Assembly: GCA_017404265.1 (NCBI GenBank)
Contig: JAFRCS010000003.1
Location: 1-39,817 of the forward strand
DNA: 39,817 nucleotides
DNA from: Mogibacterium sp.
GTDB lineage: Bacteria > Bacillota > Clostridia > Peptostreptococcales > Anaerovoracaceae
Reading direction: 5' to 3'
The notes under the pieces were generated by a model that saw nothing but the letters and a program-made list of their open reading frames with translations, ran no database searches and had not been told where the DNA came from. Positions 1 through 8,355 of this stretch are shown here, piece after piece (the first letter of the stretch is position 1; each line of letters starts with the position of its first letter). A program made the translations under genes and the position numbers.

Positions 1-1
1 A

Positions 2-103
2 ATGATCAGCGAGTACATTAAATACTACAACAATGAACGACCGGCATATGCGCTGAACTACAAAAGCCCAGTCCAGTACAAGACTGAAATGGGCTTTGTA
101 TAG
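2..103 (+). CDS. IS3-family transposase OrfB, C-terminal fragment
   Basis: This is the last 33 codons of a transposase, open at the window edge. The text YIKYYNNERPAYALNYKSPV is the typical end of the rve integrase core of IS3-family OrfB proteins, in which the 'YNxxRP' and 'L.xxSPxxY' motifs follow the last catalytic Glu. OrfB is normally made by programmed frameshifting from OrfA and carries the DDE strand-transfer activity. The catalytic residues lie outside the window, so activity cannot be judged. Confidence 0.85.
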   Translation: MISEYIKYYNNERPAYALNYKSPVQYKTEMGFV

Positions 104-110
104 CTTTTTT
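63..110 (+). terminator. Hairpin and T run at the end of the IS, possible terminator
   Basis: AAAGCCCA at 63-70 pairs with TGGGCTTT at 90-97. An inner CAGT (74-77) pairs with ACTG (83-86). Six T residues follow at 105-110, seven bases after the stem. The stem lies within the last OrfB codons. The gap before the T run is longer than in a strong intrinsic terminator, so function is uncertain. Confidence 0.4.
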
Positions 111-113
111 AAA

Positions 114-139
114 CTGTCTACTTTCTGTTGACTAGTTCA
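114..139 (+). repeat. Right terminal inverted repeat of the IS
   Basis: This 26-base end begins CTGTCTA and finishes GTTCA. Its reverse complement aligns without gaps to 39678-39703, matching at positions 1-4, 6, 10, 13 and 20-26. IS3-family elements end in TG...CA, as here. Confidence 0.65.
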
Positions 140-161
140 GGATCGCTCCGGCGGGTCTTTT
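140..161 (-). terminator. Half terminator of the first opp operon, cut by the IS
   Basis: Read on the minus strand, bases 161 to 147 give AAAAGACCCGCCGGA, then a GCGA loop (146-143), then TCC (142-140), then the IS. A complete intrinsic terminator would continue TCCGGCGGGTCTTTT, so the stem appears to be broken three bases into its second arm. It lies six bases downstream of the last stop codon of the minus-strand operon, where a terminator is expected. The missing arm is an inference. Confidence 0.6.
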
Positions 162-166
162 GTTGT

Positions 167-469
167 TTAGAGCAGATGTCCGATGATGAATATCACGACG
201 GCGAACGCCGCAAAGAGCAGGCCACCCACAAGAAGCACGGCACTCATGGCGCCGCCTATCATGGCGCGCCTGCCTTCTCGGTCGAGCTGCTCCGGGCCGT
301 AATGCTCATACGCATTTCCCGGTTTCGGAGGCTCTTCAAAATCCGCCCTGCCCTCCTTGAGCTTCCTGATGGAAGAAGCCGAAGGCATAAGCATAGGCTG
401 AGGCTCCACGCCGCTCATATCGGCCACGGTACGGCCGTCATCATCGTCATACTTTCGTCTGTTATCCAT
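167..469 (-). CDS. Small C-terminally anchored membrane protein, unknown function
   Basis: This 100-residue protein has a polar, charged N-terminal two-thirds and one hydrophobic segment at about residues 70-97, ending IIGHLL. It therefore looks like a tail-anchored protein with a cytoplasmic N-terminus (charged segment DREGRR just before the membrane). The start ATG lies one base after the oppF stop (TAATATG), so it is almost certainly translated by coupling with the transporter operon, of which it is the last gene. I recognise no family. Position suggests an accessory of the peptide transporter, but that is inference only. It has no strong Shine-Dalgarno site of its own. Confidence 0.7.
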   Translation of the reverse strand: MDNRRKYDDDDGRTVADMSGVEPQPMLMPSASSIRKLKEGRADFEEPPKPGNAYEHYGPEQLDREGRRAMIGGAMSAVLLVGGLLFAAFAVVIFIIGHLL

Positions 470-470
470 A

Positions 471-1649
471 TTATTTGCTCACTTCCGGACTGTCATCAAA
501 CAGATGGCATACCACATAGTGTCCCGGTTCTATCTCTTTCTGCGCCGGTACTTCATGTTTGCACTTCTCCATGCACTGCGCGCATCTTGTGTGGAACTTG
601 CATCCCTCAGGCGGATTCGCCGGTGAAGGTATCGATCCCTCAAGCACTATCCTTTTCATCTTGACCGTCGGGTCAGGAACAGGGATAGCCGAGAACAACG
701 CCTTTGTGTAAGGATGCAGCGGGTTCCTGAAGATATCGTCAGTCTCTCCGTATTCCACCAGATTGCCCAGATACATTACGCCTACAGTATCCGAGATATG
801 CTCTACGACCGAAAGGTCGTGAGAGATGAACAGATACGTGAGACCAAACTGCTGCTGAAGATCCTCAAGCAGATTGATGATCTGTGCCTGGATCGATACG
901 TCCAGAGCGGATACCGGCTCGTCGCAGACTACGAATTCCGGGTTCAGCGCCAGTGCTCTCGCGATGCAGATACGCTGCCTCTGACCGCCGGAGAACTCAT
1001 GCGGATATCTGTCCTTATGGAAAGGCTGCAGGCCGCACTTGTCCATGATGTCATCAATGTAATCATCAAACTCTTCCTTCGGGACCAGCTTGTGCTCTCT
1101 GACCGCTTCTCCGATTATTTCGCCTACCGGCATTCTCGGAGACAGTGATGAGAACGGATCCTGGAAGATGATCTGCATCTTTGTGCGCGCGTCGTGAAGC
1201 TCTTTCTTGGTAAGATCGTAGACTTCCTTGCCGTTGAAGAGCACATCGCCCGCCGTTTTGTCTCCCGAAAGCCTCAGGATGGTACGTCCGCAGGTGGTTT
1301 TGCCGCAGCCGGACTCGCCTACCAGTCCCATCGTGGTTCCGCGCTTCAGATTGAACGTTACGCCATCAACAGCTTTTACATAGCCTGTTACTCTGCCCAG
1401 CATACCGTCCTTAATAGGGAAGTGTTTCTTCAGGTCTCTTACTTGAAGTATGTACTGCGGATCATAAACCAGCGGCTCCTTGTTCGGCCCTTCTGACGGC
1501 ATCCTGTCTGCCCCTTTGCCTTTGCTTTCCGCAGGCTGGGAGGTAATGAAATCAGCATGCTCGTTCAGGTGCTGAGGCCCTCTGAGATTCCTGGTATGCA
1601 TCTCCTGCTGCTGGGTGAAGCTTTTCTGGTTATTGTCATTACTTGCCAT
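471..1649 (-). CDS. oppF: Oligopeptide ABC transporter ATP-binding protein (OppF type), first system
   Basis: This is one of two ATPases expected to drive the peptide importer encoded upstream. Walker A is GESGCGKTT, the signature is SGGQRQR and Walker B ends VVCDEP, followed by the OppD/F C-terminal extension with a cysteine cluster ([14 protein letters not shown]). In some Opp/Dpp ATPases similar cysteines bind an iron-sulfur cluster. The start was set at 1649 because GGAGG precedes that ATG at good spacing; an upstream in-frame ATG at 1673 lies inside oppD without a site. The gene overlaps the oppD stop by 11 bases. It has about 65 extra residues before the ABC core, rich in Gln, Asn and Glu, that the second system's OppF lacks. 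392 residues. Confidence 0.93.
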   Translation of the reverse strand: MASNDNNQKSFTQQQEMHTRNLRGPQHLNEHADFITSQPAESKGKGADRMPSEGPNKEPLVYDPQYILQVRDLKKHFPIKDGMLGRVTGYVKAVDGVTFNLKRGTTMGLVGESGCGKTTCGRTILRLSGDKTAGDVLFNGKEVYDLTKKELHDARTKMQIIFQDPFSSLSPRMPVGEIIGEAVREHKLVPKEEFDDYIDDIMDKCGLQPFHKDRYPHEFSGGQRQRICIARALALNPEFVVCDEPVSALDVSIQAQIINLLEDLQQQFGLTYLFISHDLSVVEHISDTVGVMYLGNLVEYGETDDIFRNPLHPYTKALFSAIPVPDPTVKMKRIVLEGSIPSPANPPEGCKFHTRCAQCMEKCKHEVPAQKEIEPGHYVVCHLFDDSPEVSK

Positions 1650-2814
1650 TCTCAGCTCCCTCCTTTCCAGCATTGTCGTAGAAGCGGTAGCAGCTGACCT
1701 TGTGGGTCGGCGACAGACTTATCTCATGCGGATACTCGCCGTCACACTCAGGACCGCATTTCATCTCGCAGCGGTCTCTGAAGTAGCAGTAGTCAGGCAT
1801 GTTGATAGGATTAGGCACTTTGCCCGGTATCGAGTATAGTTTGTCGACTTTCTTGCCTACTACCGGCTTTGATGCCATGAGTCCTATGGTGTAAGGGTGA
1901 GCCGGGTGAGCGAAGATCTCCTCCGCCGTACCCTTTTCAACTATACGGCCGGCGTACATTACCACCACGTAATCGGCCATCTCGGCAATGACTCCGAGGT
2001 CGTGCGTGATGATCATAATGGATGAATTGATCCTGTCCTTCAGCTGTCTGAACAGGTCGAGGATCTGCGCCTGGATGGTAACGTCCAGAGCGGTTGTCGG
2101 TTCGTCTGCAATGATCAGCTTAGGATTGCACGCAAGAGCTATGGCGATCATTACACGCTGTCTCATACCGCCGGAGAGCTCGTGAGGATACATCTTATAG
2201 ACACCCTCCGAGTTCGCGATTCCTACCAGTTCGAGCATCTCTATGGATCTCGCCTTGATGTCCTCTTTTGACTTGCCCTCTCCATCGTGGAGTTCTATTA
2301 CCTCATCGATCTGCTCGCCTATCCTGAATACAGGGTTGAGCGAGGTCATAGGCTCCTGGAATACCATCGAAACGAAGTTTCCGCGCAGTTTCTGCATGAC
2401 TTCGATCGGGGTATTCTTTATGTCATAAGCCTTTTCTCCGAGATTGATGCGGATCTCTCCGCTGACTATCTGGCCCTGAGGTCTCTGCAGCAGCTGCATT
2501 ACGGAGAGGCTCGTTACGGACTTGCCGCAGCCGGATTCTCCTACAACACCCACTGTCTTGCCCTGAGGGACTTCGAATGTAACTCCATCGACAGCCTTGG
2601 CCGTACCTACATCGGTGAAGAAGTAGGTATGCAGATCATCGATCTCAAGAACGTTGGCCGGGTCGTGCATCTTTGTCAGATACTCGCTCTCAGGCACGTT
2701 CTTTCTCTTATACTTCTTTTCGAATTCGTCGGTTATCTTTCTGTTTTCCTTTGCGATGCGGCGCGATTCCTTGTTGGAAAGATAGCCGGCTGTATCTTTT
2801 TTCTTCTTAGCCAT
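1639..2814 (-). CDS. oppD: Oligopeptide ABC transporter ATP-binding protein (OppD type), first system
   Basis: This is the second ATPase of the importer, 391 residues. Walker A is GESGCGKSV, the signature SGGMRQR and Walker [12 protein letters not shown]. The C-terminal OppD region has a cysteine cluster ([15 protein letters not shown]). The first ~55 residues form a strongly basic, lysine-rich extension ([11 protein letters not shown] onward) before the ABC core begins near VLEIDDL; the OppD of the second system lacks it. The start has a clear AAAGGAGG site. It lies 13 bases after oppC and overlaps oppF. The function is secure from the family; the role of the basic extension is unknown. Confidence 0.93.
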   Translation of the reverse strand: MAKKKKDTAGYLSNKESRRIAKENRKITDEFEKKYKRKNVPESEYLTKMHDPANVLEIDDLHTYFFTDVGTAKAVDGVTFEVPQGKTVGVVGESGCGKSVTSLSVMQLLQRPQGQIVSGEIRINLGEKAYDIKNTPIEVMQKLRGNFVSMVFQEPMTSLNPVFRIGEQIDEVIELHDGEGKSKEDIKARSIEMLELVGIANSEGVYKMYPHELSGGMRQRVMIAIALACNPKLIIADEPTTALDVTIQAQILDLFRQLKDRINSSIMIITHDLGVIAEMADYVVVMYAGRIVEKGTAEEIFAHPAHPYTIGLMASKPVVGKKVDKLYSIPGKVPNPINMPDYCYFRDRCEMKCGPECDGEYPHEISLSPTHKVSCYRFYDNAGKEGAENGK

Positions 2815-2827
2815 TGTCTTTCCTCCT

Positions 2828-4387
2828 TTAGCGCTTCATCTTAGGGTCGAACGCGTCTCTGAGACCGTCGCCTACGATATTAAACGCAAGAACGGTTATC
2901 AGCAGCAGCACGCCCGCCGGTATCCAGATAAACCAGTAATTAGTAAGTACGAATGTGTCGTTTACGTCATTGATGATATTGCCCCATGACGCGAACGGGA
3001 ATCTTACTCCCAGTCCAAGGAACGACAGTGTCGCCTCCAGGATGATAGTAGTACCGAGACCCATGGTCATGTAAACGATGAGCTGCGGCATTACGTTAGG
3101 TATCAGGTGCCTGAAGATCCTCCTTGAAGGAGCGATACCGCAGGCTTCGGTCGCCGTCATGAATTCCTGCTCTCTCAGGGACAGTATCTGACCTCTGACG
3201 AGTCTTGCGACTCCGGCCCAGCCCAGTATTCCCAGGGTTATCATCATGTACATCATACGTGTGAACGACGGTACGTTTGCAGCATCCATCGCAGCGCCGA
3301 GGATGATCATGATAGGCAGGAACGGCAGGCAGTAGAATACATCTACTATCCTCATAATGAGTCCGTCGACCCAGCCTCCGAAGTATCCGGCTATACCGCC
3401 AAGTACTACTCCGATAAGAGCTTCGATGAATACTACTACGAATCCGATGATCAGCGAGATGCGTCCGCCATACATCAGTCTTGTAAGCATATCCATGCCG
3501 TTACGGTCTGTTCCCAGCCAGTGCTCTTTCGACGGAGCGGAATATGTGTCGAACACCTTTGTGTCGATTTCCTGCTTGACGTCCCAGGACTTGTTGGCTG
3601 CATCATACTTAAGTATGTATTCAGCCGTGACACCATTCTCATCGGTGTATTCGAAGGATTTCTGTCCGGCTTCAACAGCATCGATCAGCTGATTTTTCAG
3701 TTCTCTTGAGAAGAATACGTCGGACATTACGGCCCGGACTATGTACTGACTGACATAAGCTATCTCAGTACCCGACTTGTCTGTGATTATGCCGTCTTCA
3801 CCGATGTCGTACTCATTGCCTTCAGCGGTAAATGTCTTTTCACCGGAGGCCTTTGCCCTGAGAGCAGCAAGTGAAAACTCAAAGCTTACGGAACCGTCCT
3901 GTGCCGACGGGTTGACAAGTTCCTTGCTTGCTATTCCTACCGGACTGCCCCCGCTGCTGACGACATAAGCGTCATCGGTCAGCTTCTCGAGCGTATAGCC
4001 GGTGCCTTTGTATTCGAAGCTGTCTTTGCCCTGGAGGATAGCCTTGAGTGCCTGAGCGTGTACCGTGCTCTTAAAAAGCTCTTTGTCCCCAACCGTGTAG
4101 CGGAATTCCTCATTGTGGACGATACCGGCATAATCTTTGGCCTGAGCATCCACTCTGTAGAATTTCTGGTCCTCTTCATAAGGCGAAAGCAACCCCCCTA
4201 CGAATGAGAATATGAACATGGCAAGAAGTATCACCATCCCGGTAACAGCAAGTCTGTTACGGAAGAATCTCTTCAGTACCAGCTGTCCCGGAGAGAGCAC
4301 CTTGACTCTCCGGTCATCGCTCAGTGAGAATTCCTCAGAAGGTGCGGCAGTTTCAAGCATGTCTTTCTTATCTTTCATGTCTTCCAT
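2828..4387 (-). CDS. oppC: Oligopeptide ABC transporter permease (OppC type) with large outer-face insertion
   Basis: This is the inner-membrane permease subunit, 519 residues against about 300-350 for typical OppC (the second system's is 349). The first membrane segment is at about 47-68. The usual OppC core resumes near SKEHWLGTDRNGMDMLTRL (287-305) with the remaining membrane segments, the EAA loop (TATEACGIAP, RHLIPN) and the family end GDGLRDAFDPK. Between them lies about 200 extra residues (roughly 78-285) that should be outside the cell. The insertion contains three degenerate repeats of about 60 residues with the pattern L-x-A-x3-G-x2-[S/T]-F, anchored at L114, L176 and I235. The start has an AAAGGAGGG site. 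It follows oppB by 14 bases. Confidence 0.93.
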   Translation of the reverse strand: MEDMKDKKDMLETAAPSEEFSLSDDRRVKVLSPGQLVLKRFFRNRLAVTGMVILLAMFIFSFVGGLLSPYEEDQKFYRVDAQAKDYAGIVHNEEFRYTVGDKELFKSTVHAQALKAILQGKDSFEYKGTGYTLEKLTDDAYVVSSGGSPVGIASKELVNPSAQDGSVSFEFSLAALRAKASGEKTFTAEGNEYDIGEDGIITDKSGTEIAYVSQYIVRAVMSDVFFSRELKNQLIDAVEAGQKSFEYTDENGVTAEYILKYDAANKSWDVKQEIDTKVFDTYSAPSKEHWLGTDRNGMDMLTRLMYGGRISLIIGFVVVFIEALIGVVLGGIAGYFGGWVDGLIMRIVDVFYCLPFLPIMIILGAAMDAANVPSFTRMMYMMITLGILGWAGVARLVRGQILSLREQEFMTATEACGIAPSRRIFRHLIPNVMPQLIVYMTMGLGTTIILEATLSFLGLGVRFPFASWGNIINDVNDTFVLTNYWFIWIPAGVLLLITVLAFNIVGDGLRDAFDPKMKR

Positions 4388-4401
4388 GTCGTCCCTCCTT
4401 T

Positions 4402-5388
4402 CTAAGCGATCCTGACGCGCGGGTCTACGACCGCATAAAGCACGTCAGCAATGAGATTGCCGATAAGTGTAAGTAACGCAGTGAACACCAGGAAGAACAT
4501 GGAGAACGGTATGTCTCCGGCGATCATGGCCTGGTAGGAAGCGTATCCTATGCCCGGTATCGCGAACAGCGTCTCCGTGATCAGCGCTCCCGAGAACAGT
4601 GTCGGAAGCGTTCCTCCTACGATAGTGACTATCGGTATAAGGGTGTTCCTGAATGCGTGATGATATATGACTCTTCTCTCGGACAGTCCCTTGGCTCTCG
4701 CGGTACGGATATAGTCCGCGTTGAGGACCTCAAGCATGTTTGTCCTTGTGTAACGCATAAGAGCTCCCATGCTGACTACTACCAGCGTGATGATAGGCAT
4801 AACAAGGTGATTCGCCTTATCCATCAGCTGGCCGAAAGCAGACAGCTGGTCGTAGTTGCGCCCTATGAGTCCGTAGAGGTCGAACCACCCCAGCTTGACT
4901 GAGAACAGCAGCTTGAGAAGCGATGCGAAGAAGAATGTCGGTAATGAAATACCTGCCAGTGCTATGACAGATATGGTGTAGTCTGTTTTTGAGTATTGTT
5001 TTGTTGCAGCAATTATGCCCAGAGGGATAGCGATGATGAGTTCAAAAATGAACGATATAAGGCCCATCGCAAATGACAGCCACACGGTGTCATTGAACTT
5101 TGTGAGCACCGGAACAGTGTATTTCCAGCTGTCTCCGAAATCGCCCCTGAGCATGGAGCCGAGCCACTTGAAGTATCCGGAAATGATACTTCCGTCCATG
5201 TTATACATGACAGTGAGCTGCTCCATCCATTCCTCGTAGCTTTTTGATCCCGGCTGCATCGATTTCTGTCTTGCCGCAGCCTCGATGAATGAGGTCGGCA
5301 GGCATCTCATCAGCGCATAGATTATGAAAGCCACGAAGAACAATATGATCACAGACTGCAGCAATCTTTTCAGAATATATTTGCGCAC
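4402..5388 (-). CDS. oppB: Oligopeptide ABC transporter permease (OppB type), first system
   Basis: This is the first permease subunit, 328 residues, with an N-terminal membrane segment (residues 9-28), then the BPD_transp_1 domain with five further segments. The EAA loop reads ARAKGLSERRVIYHHAFRN and the protein ends DPRVRIA, as OppB/DppB proteins do. The start is GTG at 5388, preceded by GAGGAG eight bases away; an ATG between the two is out of frame. A GC-rich hairpin lies just upstream between this gene and the binding-protein gene. Unlike its OppC partner it has a normal family length. Confidence 0.93.
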   Translation of the reverse strand: MRKYILKRLLQSVIILFFVAFIIYALMRCLPTSFIEAAARQKSMQPGSKSYEEWMEQLTVMYNMDGSIISGYFKWLGSMLRGDFGDSWKYTVPVLTKFNDTVWLSFAMGLISFIFELIIAIPLGIIAATKQYSKTDYTISVIALAGISLPTFFFASLLKLLFSVKLGWFDLYGLIGRNYDQLSAFGQLMDKANHLVMPIITLVVVSMGALMRYTRTNMLEVLNADYIRTARAKGLSERRVIYHHAFRNTLIPIVTIVGGTLPTLFSGALITETLFAIPGIGYASYQAMIAGDIPFSMFFLVFTALLTLIGNLIADVLYAVVDPRVRIA

Positions 5389-5416
5389 GTCTTCATCTCC
5401 TCTTTTTGTAAACGCA

Positions 5417-5448
5417 ACGGGGCAGGCAGCCGTAAGCGCCTGCCCCGT
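5417..5448 (-). promoter_or_regulatory. Intercistronic hairpin between binding protein and permease genes
   Basis: ACGGGGCAGGC (5417-5427) is an exact 11-base inverted repeat with GCCTGCCCCGT (5438-5448), loop ten bases. On the minus strand it is followed by TGCGTTTAC, not a strong T run. In binding-protein operons such hairpins often protect the 3' end of the binding-protein message or partly stop transcription, giving more binding protein than permease. That role here is inferred. Confidence 0.65.
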
Positions 5449-5483
5449 CTTAAATCATCCGGTGATCCTAATGTGCTGCCGTA

Positions 5484-7721
5484 TTATTTAACAACAACAT
5501 TCTGGATCTCATTGAGCCATGGATAGAATGTCGTTACATCCGGTGTGAATGTATCAGCATCAACTCTCTCCGGCGAGAAGATGATAGCGTTCTGTCTCTG
5601 ATATACAGGAACTTCTACAGCCCAGTCGATGATTGTGTCAAGGCAGGACTTGTAGACAGTCTTTCTGTAGCTCTGATCCATATTAGTACGTGCATCGAGG
5701 ATCATGGCGTCGAGCTCAGGATCTGCGATATCGTACATGTAGTTGGAACCGCCTGGTTCCAGACCGCTCTCAACACCGGAGTAGTATACCTGATACATAT
5801 CCGGGTCAAGAGATCCGCCCCATGCAGCGCACCACATCGGGCAGTCTTCGGACTCAATGCCTGTCCACAGGTCTGCAGAGTTGGCGAGGTCCTTAACATT
5901 AAGTGTGATTCCGATCTTCTTGAATGCGTCGCTTGCAAGGTTGAGCATCATGAACGAAGGGTGATCGCCTGCGCCGTCAGCCGGAATCCATACTTCGTAC
6001 TCGAGCGAAGCGCCTGCAGGAGCAGCTGTGACCTTGCCATCAGCAACGGTGAAGCCTGCAGCCTCGAAGAATCCGAGAGCTGCGTTCAGAGCTGCCTCGT
6101 CCTTTGCAGCGTCATCCATGTCGGATGTGTAGATATCATTTCCGTCGATGTCCTTCGAGAAGGCGATAGCATAGTCAGCATCTGTCTTCTGAGGAGCAGC
6201 CCAGGAAGTGTTGGAGATCGGGTAGTTGATGACGGAAGCCGTCTCTCCGTAGTAGGAGTCAACTGTTACGTCTCTGTATCTTGAGTATACTGTAGCGAAT
6301 GCCTTTCTGAGGTTCTTCGAAGCATCCGATCCCGGATCGCCGCCGACATTGATGCCGTTAGCGCTCATGCCGAGATAGCCGTATCCGTTGTTGTCAACAG
6401 TGTTTGTGACGATCTTGTCACCGGATACCTCGCCGTTGCTGTTCTCAGCCTGGATGGCCTTGACTGTGTCAACGGAGTACGAAGGATCTGTGATGTCGAT
6501 AGTGCCTGTGATTACACCATTCAGCTTATCCTGATCCTGAGACTCAAGGAACTGCACGTTCTTTGTCTTAGGAGCGCCGAGATAGAAGTCCTCATTGGCT
6601 TCGAACGAAACAACACCGTTCTCGAACTTGACGAACTTGTAAGGACCCGCACCCATAGGCTCGGTCGTCTTTGCTCTTACTCCCGAAAGGTCGCCCTTGT
6701 CGAATCCGAACTTGTTGTTGTCATAATCATACTTCTCTACATCGCCATAGTAGTGCATCGGAGCGATTGGAACAGCAAGCTGATAGATAGCCGGTGCGGA
6801 TGGTTCTGTCATCGTGACCTTTAAGCTGTACTCGCCGGTCTTCTGGATTCCCTCGATGTTAGGAGCGGACTCGCCTGTCTTTACACCGATAGCATAGTCT
6901 TCAGTATTGAATCCGAGGTCAGCAAGTGATGAACCTGCAGTCTCTGTCGAGGACAGCGAAGCGAAGTCACCTTCATAATTCTCAGCCATGAGCCAGAACA
7001 GGTCTGCTGCTGTAGCATCATCAGCAAGTCCTTCGAATCCCCATGCTTCTCCTGCTGCCTTGGCAGTGTCGCCGAGACCTTCTTCTTTGCAGTAGTCGAT
7101 GATCTCCTGAGCGAATGCAGTACCTGCAGTCTCGAGGTCTGTCCAGAACTTTGTCTGTGTCTCCTCGTCCCAGAGGCTGAAGTCCGTGTTGTCCTTGCCT
7201 GCCTCATAAAGCAGTGACATGAGCGGAGCCATTCCTGCACGGTATTCCTCCATGCCCTTGATAGGGATCGAGTAGAGTGTGTAGGAACCATCATAGGTAG
7301 GGTCTGCCTGTACGTACATCGAGAAGATGACGTCGTCAGCAGTCAGGGGCTCACCGTCAGAGAACTTGATGTCGTCGCGAAGATCGAAGTCATAATCGAT
7401 CGTTCCGTCGGCATTCTCTGTGACGGTCAGGTCAGCAGGGCCGTCATAGTGATAGTTTGTACCATTGAACTCACGGTCCTCACCTGTCTTGCCCTTCTCG
7501 ACGATAGCGCCGAGGCGGTCATTGTTGAGCAGGCTGATCTGTGTCATCAGCCAGACGTCCTGGTCATAAGCAGTCTCACTGAAGAATGGCGAGAACTTGC
7601 TTGAGAAGTTGGAATAACCAACTACCAGTGGCTTGTCAGCTGAGCCTCCACCGCCGCATCCGGCAAGTACGCTGATGCATACCATGACCATCGCCAAAAG
7701 TAGTGCTAGCTTTTTCTTCAT
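5484..7721 (-). CDS. oppA: Peptide-binding lipoprotein (SBP_bac_5 / OppA family), enlarged
   Basis: This is the extracellular binding protein of the first Opp importer. It has a lipoprotein signal (MKKKLALLLAMVM, lipobox LAGC with Cys22), then a Gly-rich linker and a family 5 binding domain (DLRDDIKFSDGEPLTADDV). It is 745 residues, about 190 more than the second system's protein. Much of the excess is an acidic, helix-like segment at roughly 160-288, rich in Ala, Glu and Trp, inserted where family members have a short loop. The start is at 7721: it has GAAAGGAG upstream and gives a perfect signal peptide, whereas upstream in-frame ATGs would add a non-signal extension. Two abutting palindromes precede it. 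Confidence 0.93.
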   Translation of the reverse strand: MKKKLALLLAMVMVCISVLAGCGGGGSADKPLVVGYSNFSSKFSPFFSETAYDQDVWLMTQISLLNNDRLGAIVEKGKTGEDREFNGTNYHYDGPADLTVTENADGTIDYDFDLRDDIKFSDGEPLTADDVIFSMYVQADPTYDGSYTLYSIPIKGMEEYRAGMAPLMSLLYEAGKDNTDFSLWDEETQTKFWTDLETAGTAFAQEIIDYCKEEGLGDTAKAAGEAWGFEGLADDATAADLFWLMAENYEGDFASLSSTETAGSSLADLGFNTEDYAIGVKTGESAPNIEGIQKTGEYSLKVTMTEPSAPAIYQLAVPIAPMHYYGDVEKYDYDNNKFGFDKGDLSGVRAKTTEPMGAGPYKFVKFENGVVSFEANEDFYLGAPKTKNVQFLESQDQDKLNGVITGTIDITDPSYSVDTVKAIQAENSNGEVSGDKIVTNTVDNNGYGYLGMSANGINVGGDPGSDASKNLRKAFATVYSRYRDVTVDSYYGETASVINYPISNTSWAAPQKTDADYAIAFSKDIDGNDIYTSDMDDAAKDEAALNAALGFFEAAGFTVADGKVTAAPAGASLEYEVWIPADGAGDHPSFMMLNLASDAFKKIGITLNVKDLANSADLWTGIESEDCPMWCAAWGGSLDPDMYQVYYSGVESGLEPGGSNYMYDIADPELDAMILDARTNMDQSYRKTVYKSCLDTIIDWAVEVPVYQRQNAIIFSPERVDADTFTPDVTTFYPWLNEIQNVVVK

Positions 7722-7754
7722 TGTTAATGTTTCTCCTTTCATAACAATTCCCAT

Positions 7755-7802
7755 ATAGATATAACGTATATATCTATCTGACACACGTCGACTCTGTGTC
7801 AG
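7755..7802. promoter_or_regulatory. Two abutting inverted repeats upstream of the binding-protein gene
   Basis: ATAGATATA (7755-7763) is repeated inverted as TATATCTAT (7769-7777), loop ACGTA. Directly adjacent, CTGACACA (7778-7785) is repeated inverted as TGTGTCAG (7795-7802), and its loop holds GTCGAC. Neither is followed by a T run in the direction of transcription, so I favour operator or mRNA-processing structures over a terminator. No convincing -35/-10 pair is visible inside. Confidence 0.5.
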
Positions 7803-7809
7803 GTAAATA

Positions 7810-8355
7810 TCAGATCTTTTCCCATTCTGTCGCGTTGAAGCGCCTGCAGAGCCACTCAGCAAGAGCAGCAGCGGCGGCCTTCAGCATGAGATACGCTATG
7901 CCGTCAAGCGTCTTATCACCGGCTCCGTGACGTATCATGTAGATCCCCGAGAAAAGCAGCCCCGCAAGGGCAAATACTGTCAGTATGCGGCAGGCTCCCG
8001 GGATCATCGGCCTTGCATGTTCAAGCACGGACGTTCTCACTCCACCGTACGGCAGCAGAACTTTTACGGCGTTCCATGCAAGCCCGAAGAGAGCGGACAC
8101 CTCACCTATGTATGGGAGCACCACATAGAAAGACCCTATGGCGTTCTTTGAGTCTATAAATCCGGATCCGATGACCGCAAGCGCTATCACGACAATAACC
8201 GCAATAAGTGTGATCCTCTGCCTTCTACCGCTTCCGGCTTCTTCACTGTCTGCTATGCGCCAGAGGTCGCCGGTATAAACGATATTGCCCTCGGTATCCT
8301 GTATTATATCGCGGAACTTTGCCTCCCGCTTTTTCTTGCGGTCCTCGTACGCCAT
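7810..8355 (-). CDS. Membrane protein of unknown function in the pepF-opp operon
   Basis: This 181-residue protein has a charged, lysine-rich N-terminus (MAYEDRKKKREAKFRD) and about four hydrophobic segments, near 48-66, 73-105, 122-141 and 148-166. The start codon overlaps the stop of the peptidase gene (TAATG), a classic coupling arrangement. I recognise no family. Standing between a cytoplasmic peptidase and a peptide importer, it may be an accessory of peptide uptake, but nothing in the protein itself shows this. Confidence 0.75.
   Translation of the reverse strand: MAYEDRKKKREAKFRDIIQDTEGNIVYTGDLWRIADSEEAGSGRRQRITLIAVIVVIALAVIGSGFIDSKNAIGSFYVVLPYIGEVSALFGLAWNAVKVLLPYGGVRTSVLEHARPMIPGACRILTVFALAGLLFSGIYMIRHGAGDKTLDGIAYLMLKAAAAALAEWLCRRFNATEWEKI

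Larger units (their letters stand above)
1..139 (+). mobile_element. 3' end of an IS3-family (IS150-like) insertion sequence
   Basis: The segment holds the last codons of an OrfB-type transposase, a hairpin with a T run, and a terminal inverted repeat whose outer end reads TTCA at 136-139. Read inward, that end (139 back to 114) shares TGAA at the tip and TAGACAG at positions 20-26 with the left end of the element at 39678. Both repeats are 26 bases in this alignment, which suggests the two fragments belong to the same or closely related elements. The 5' part lies outside the window. Confidence 0.75.

Noticed and set aside
7722..7862. A longer N-terminus for the first peptide-binding lipoprotein
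   Set aside because: It would bury the signal peptide and overlap the upstream membrane-protein gene; the ATG at 7721 has the ribosome site.
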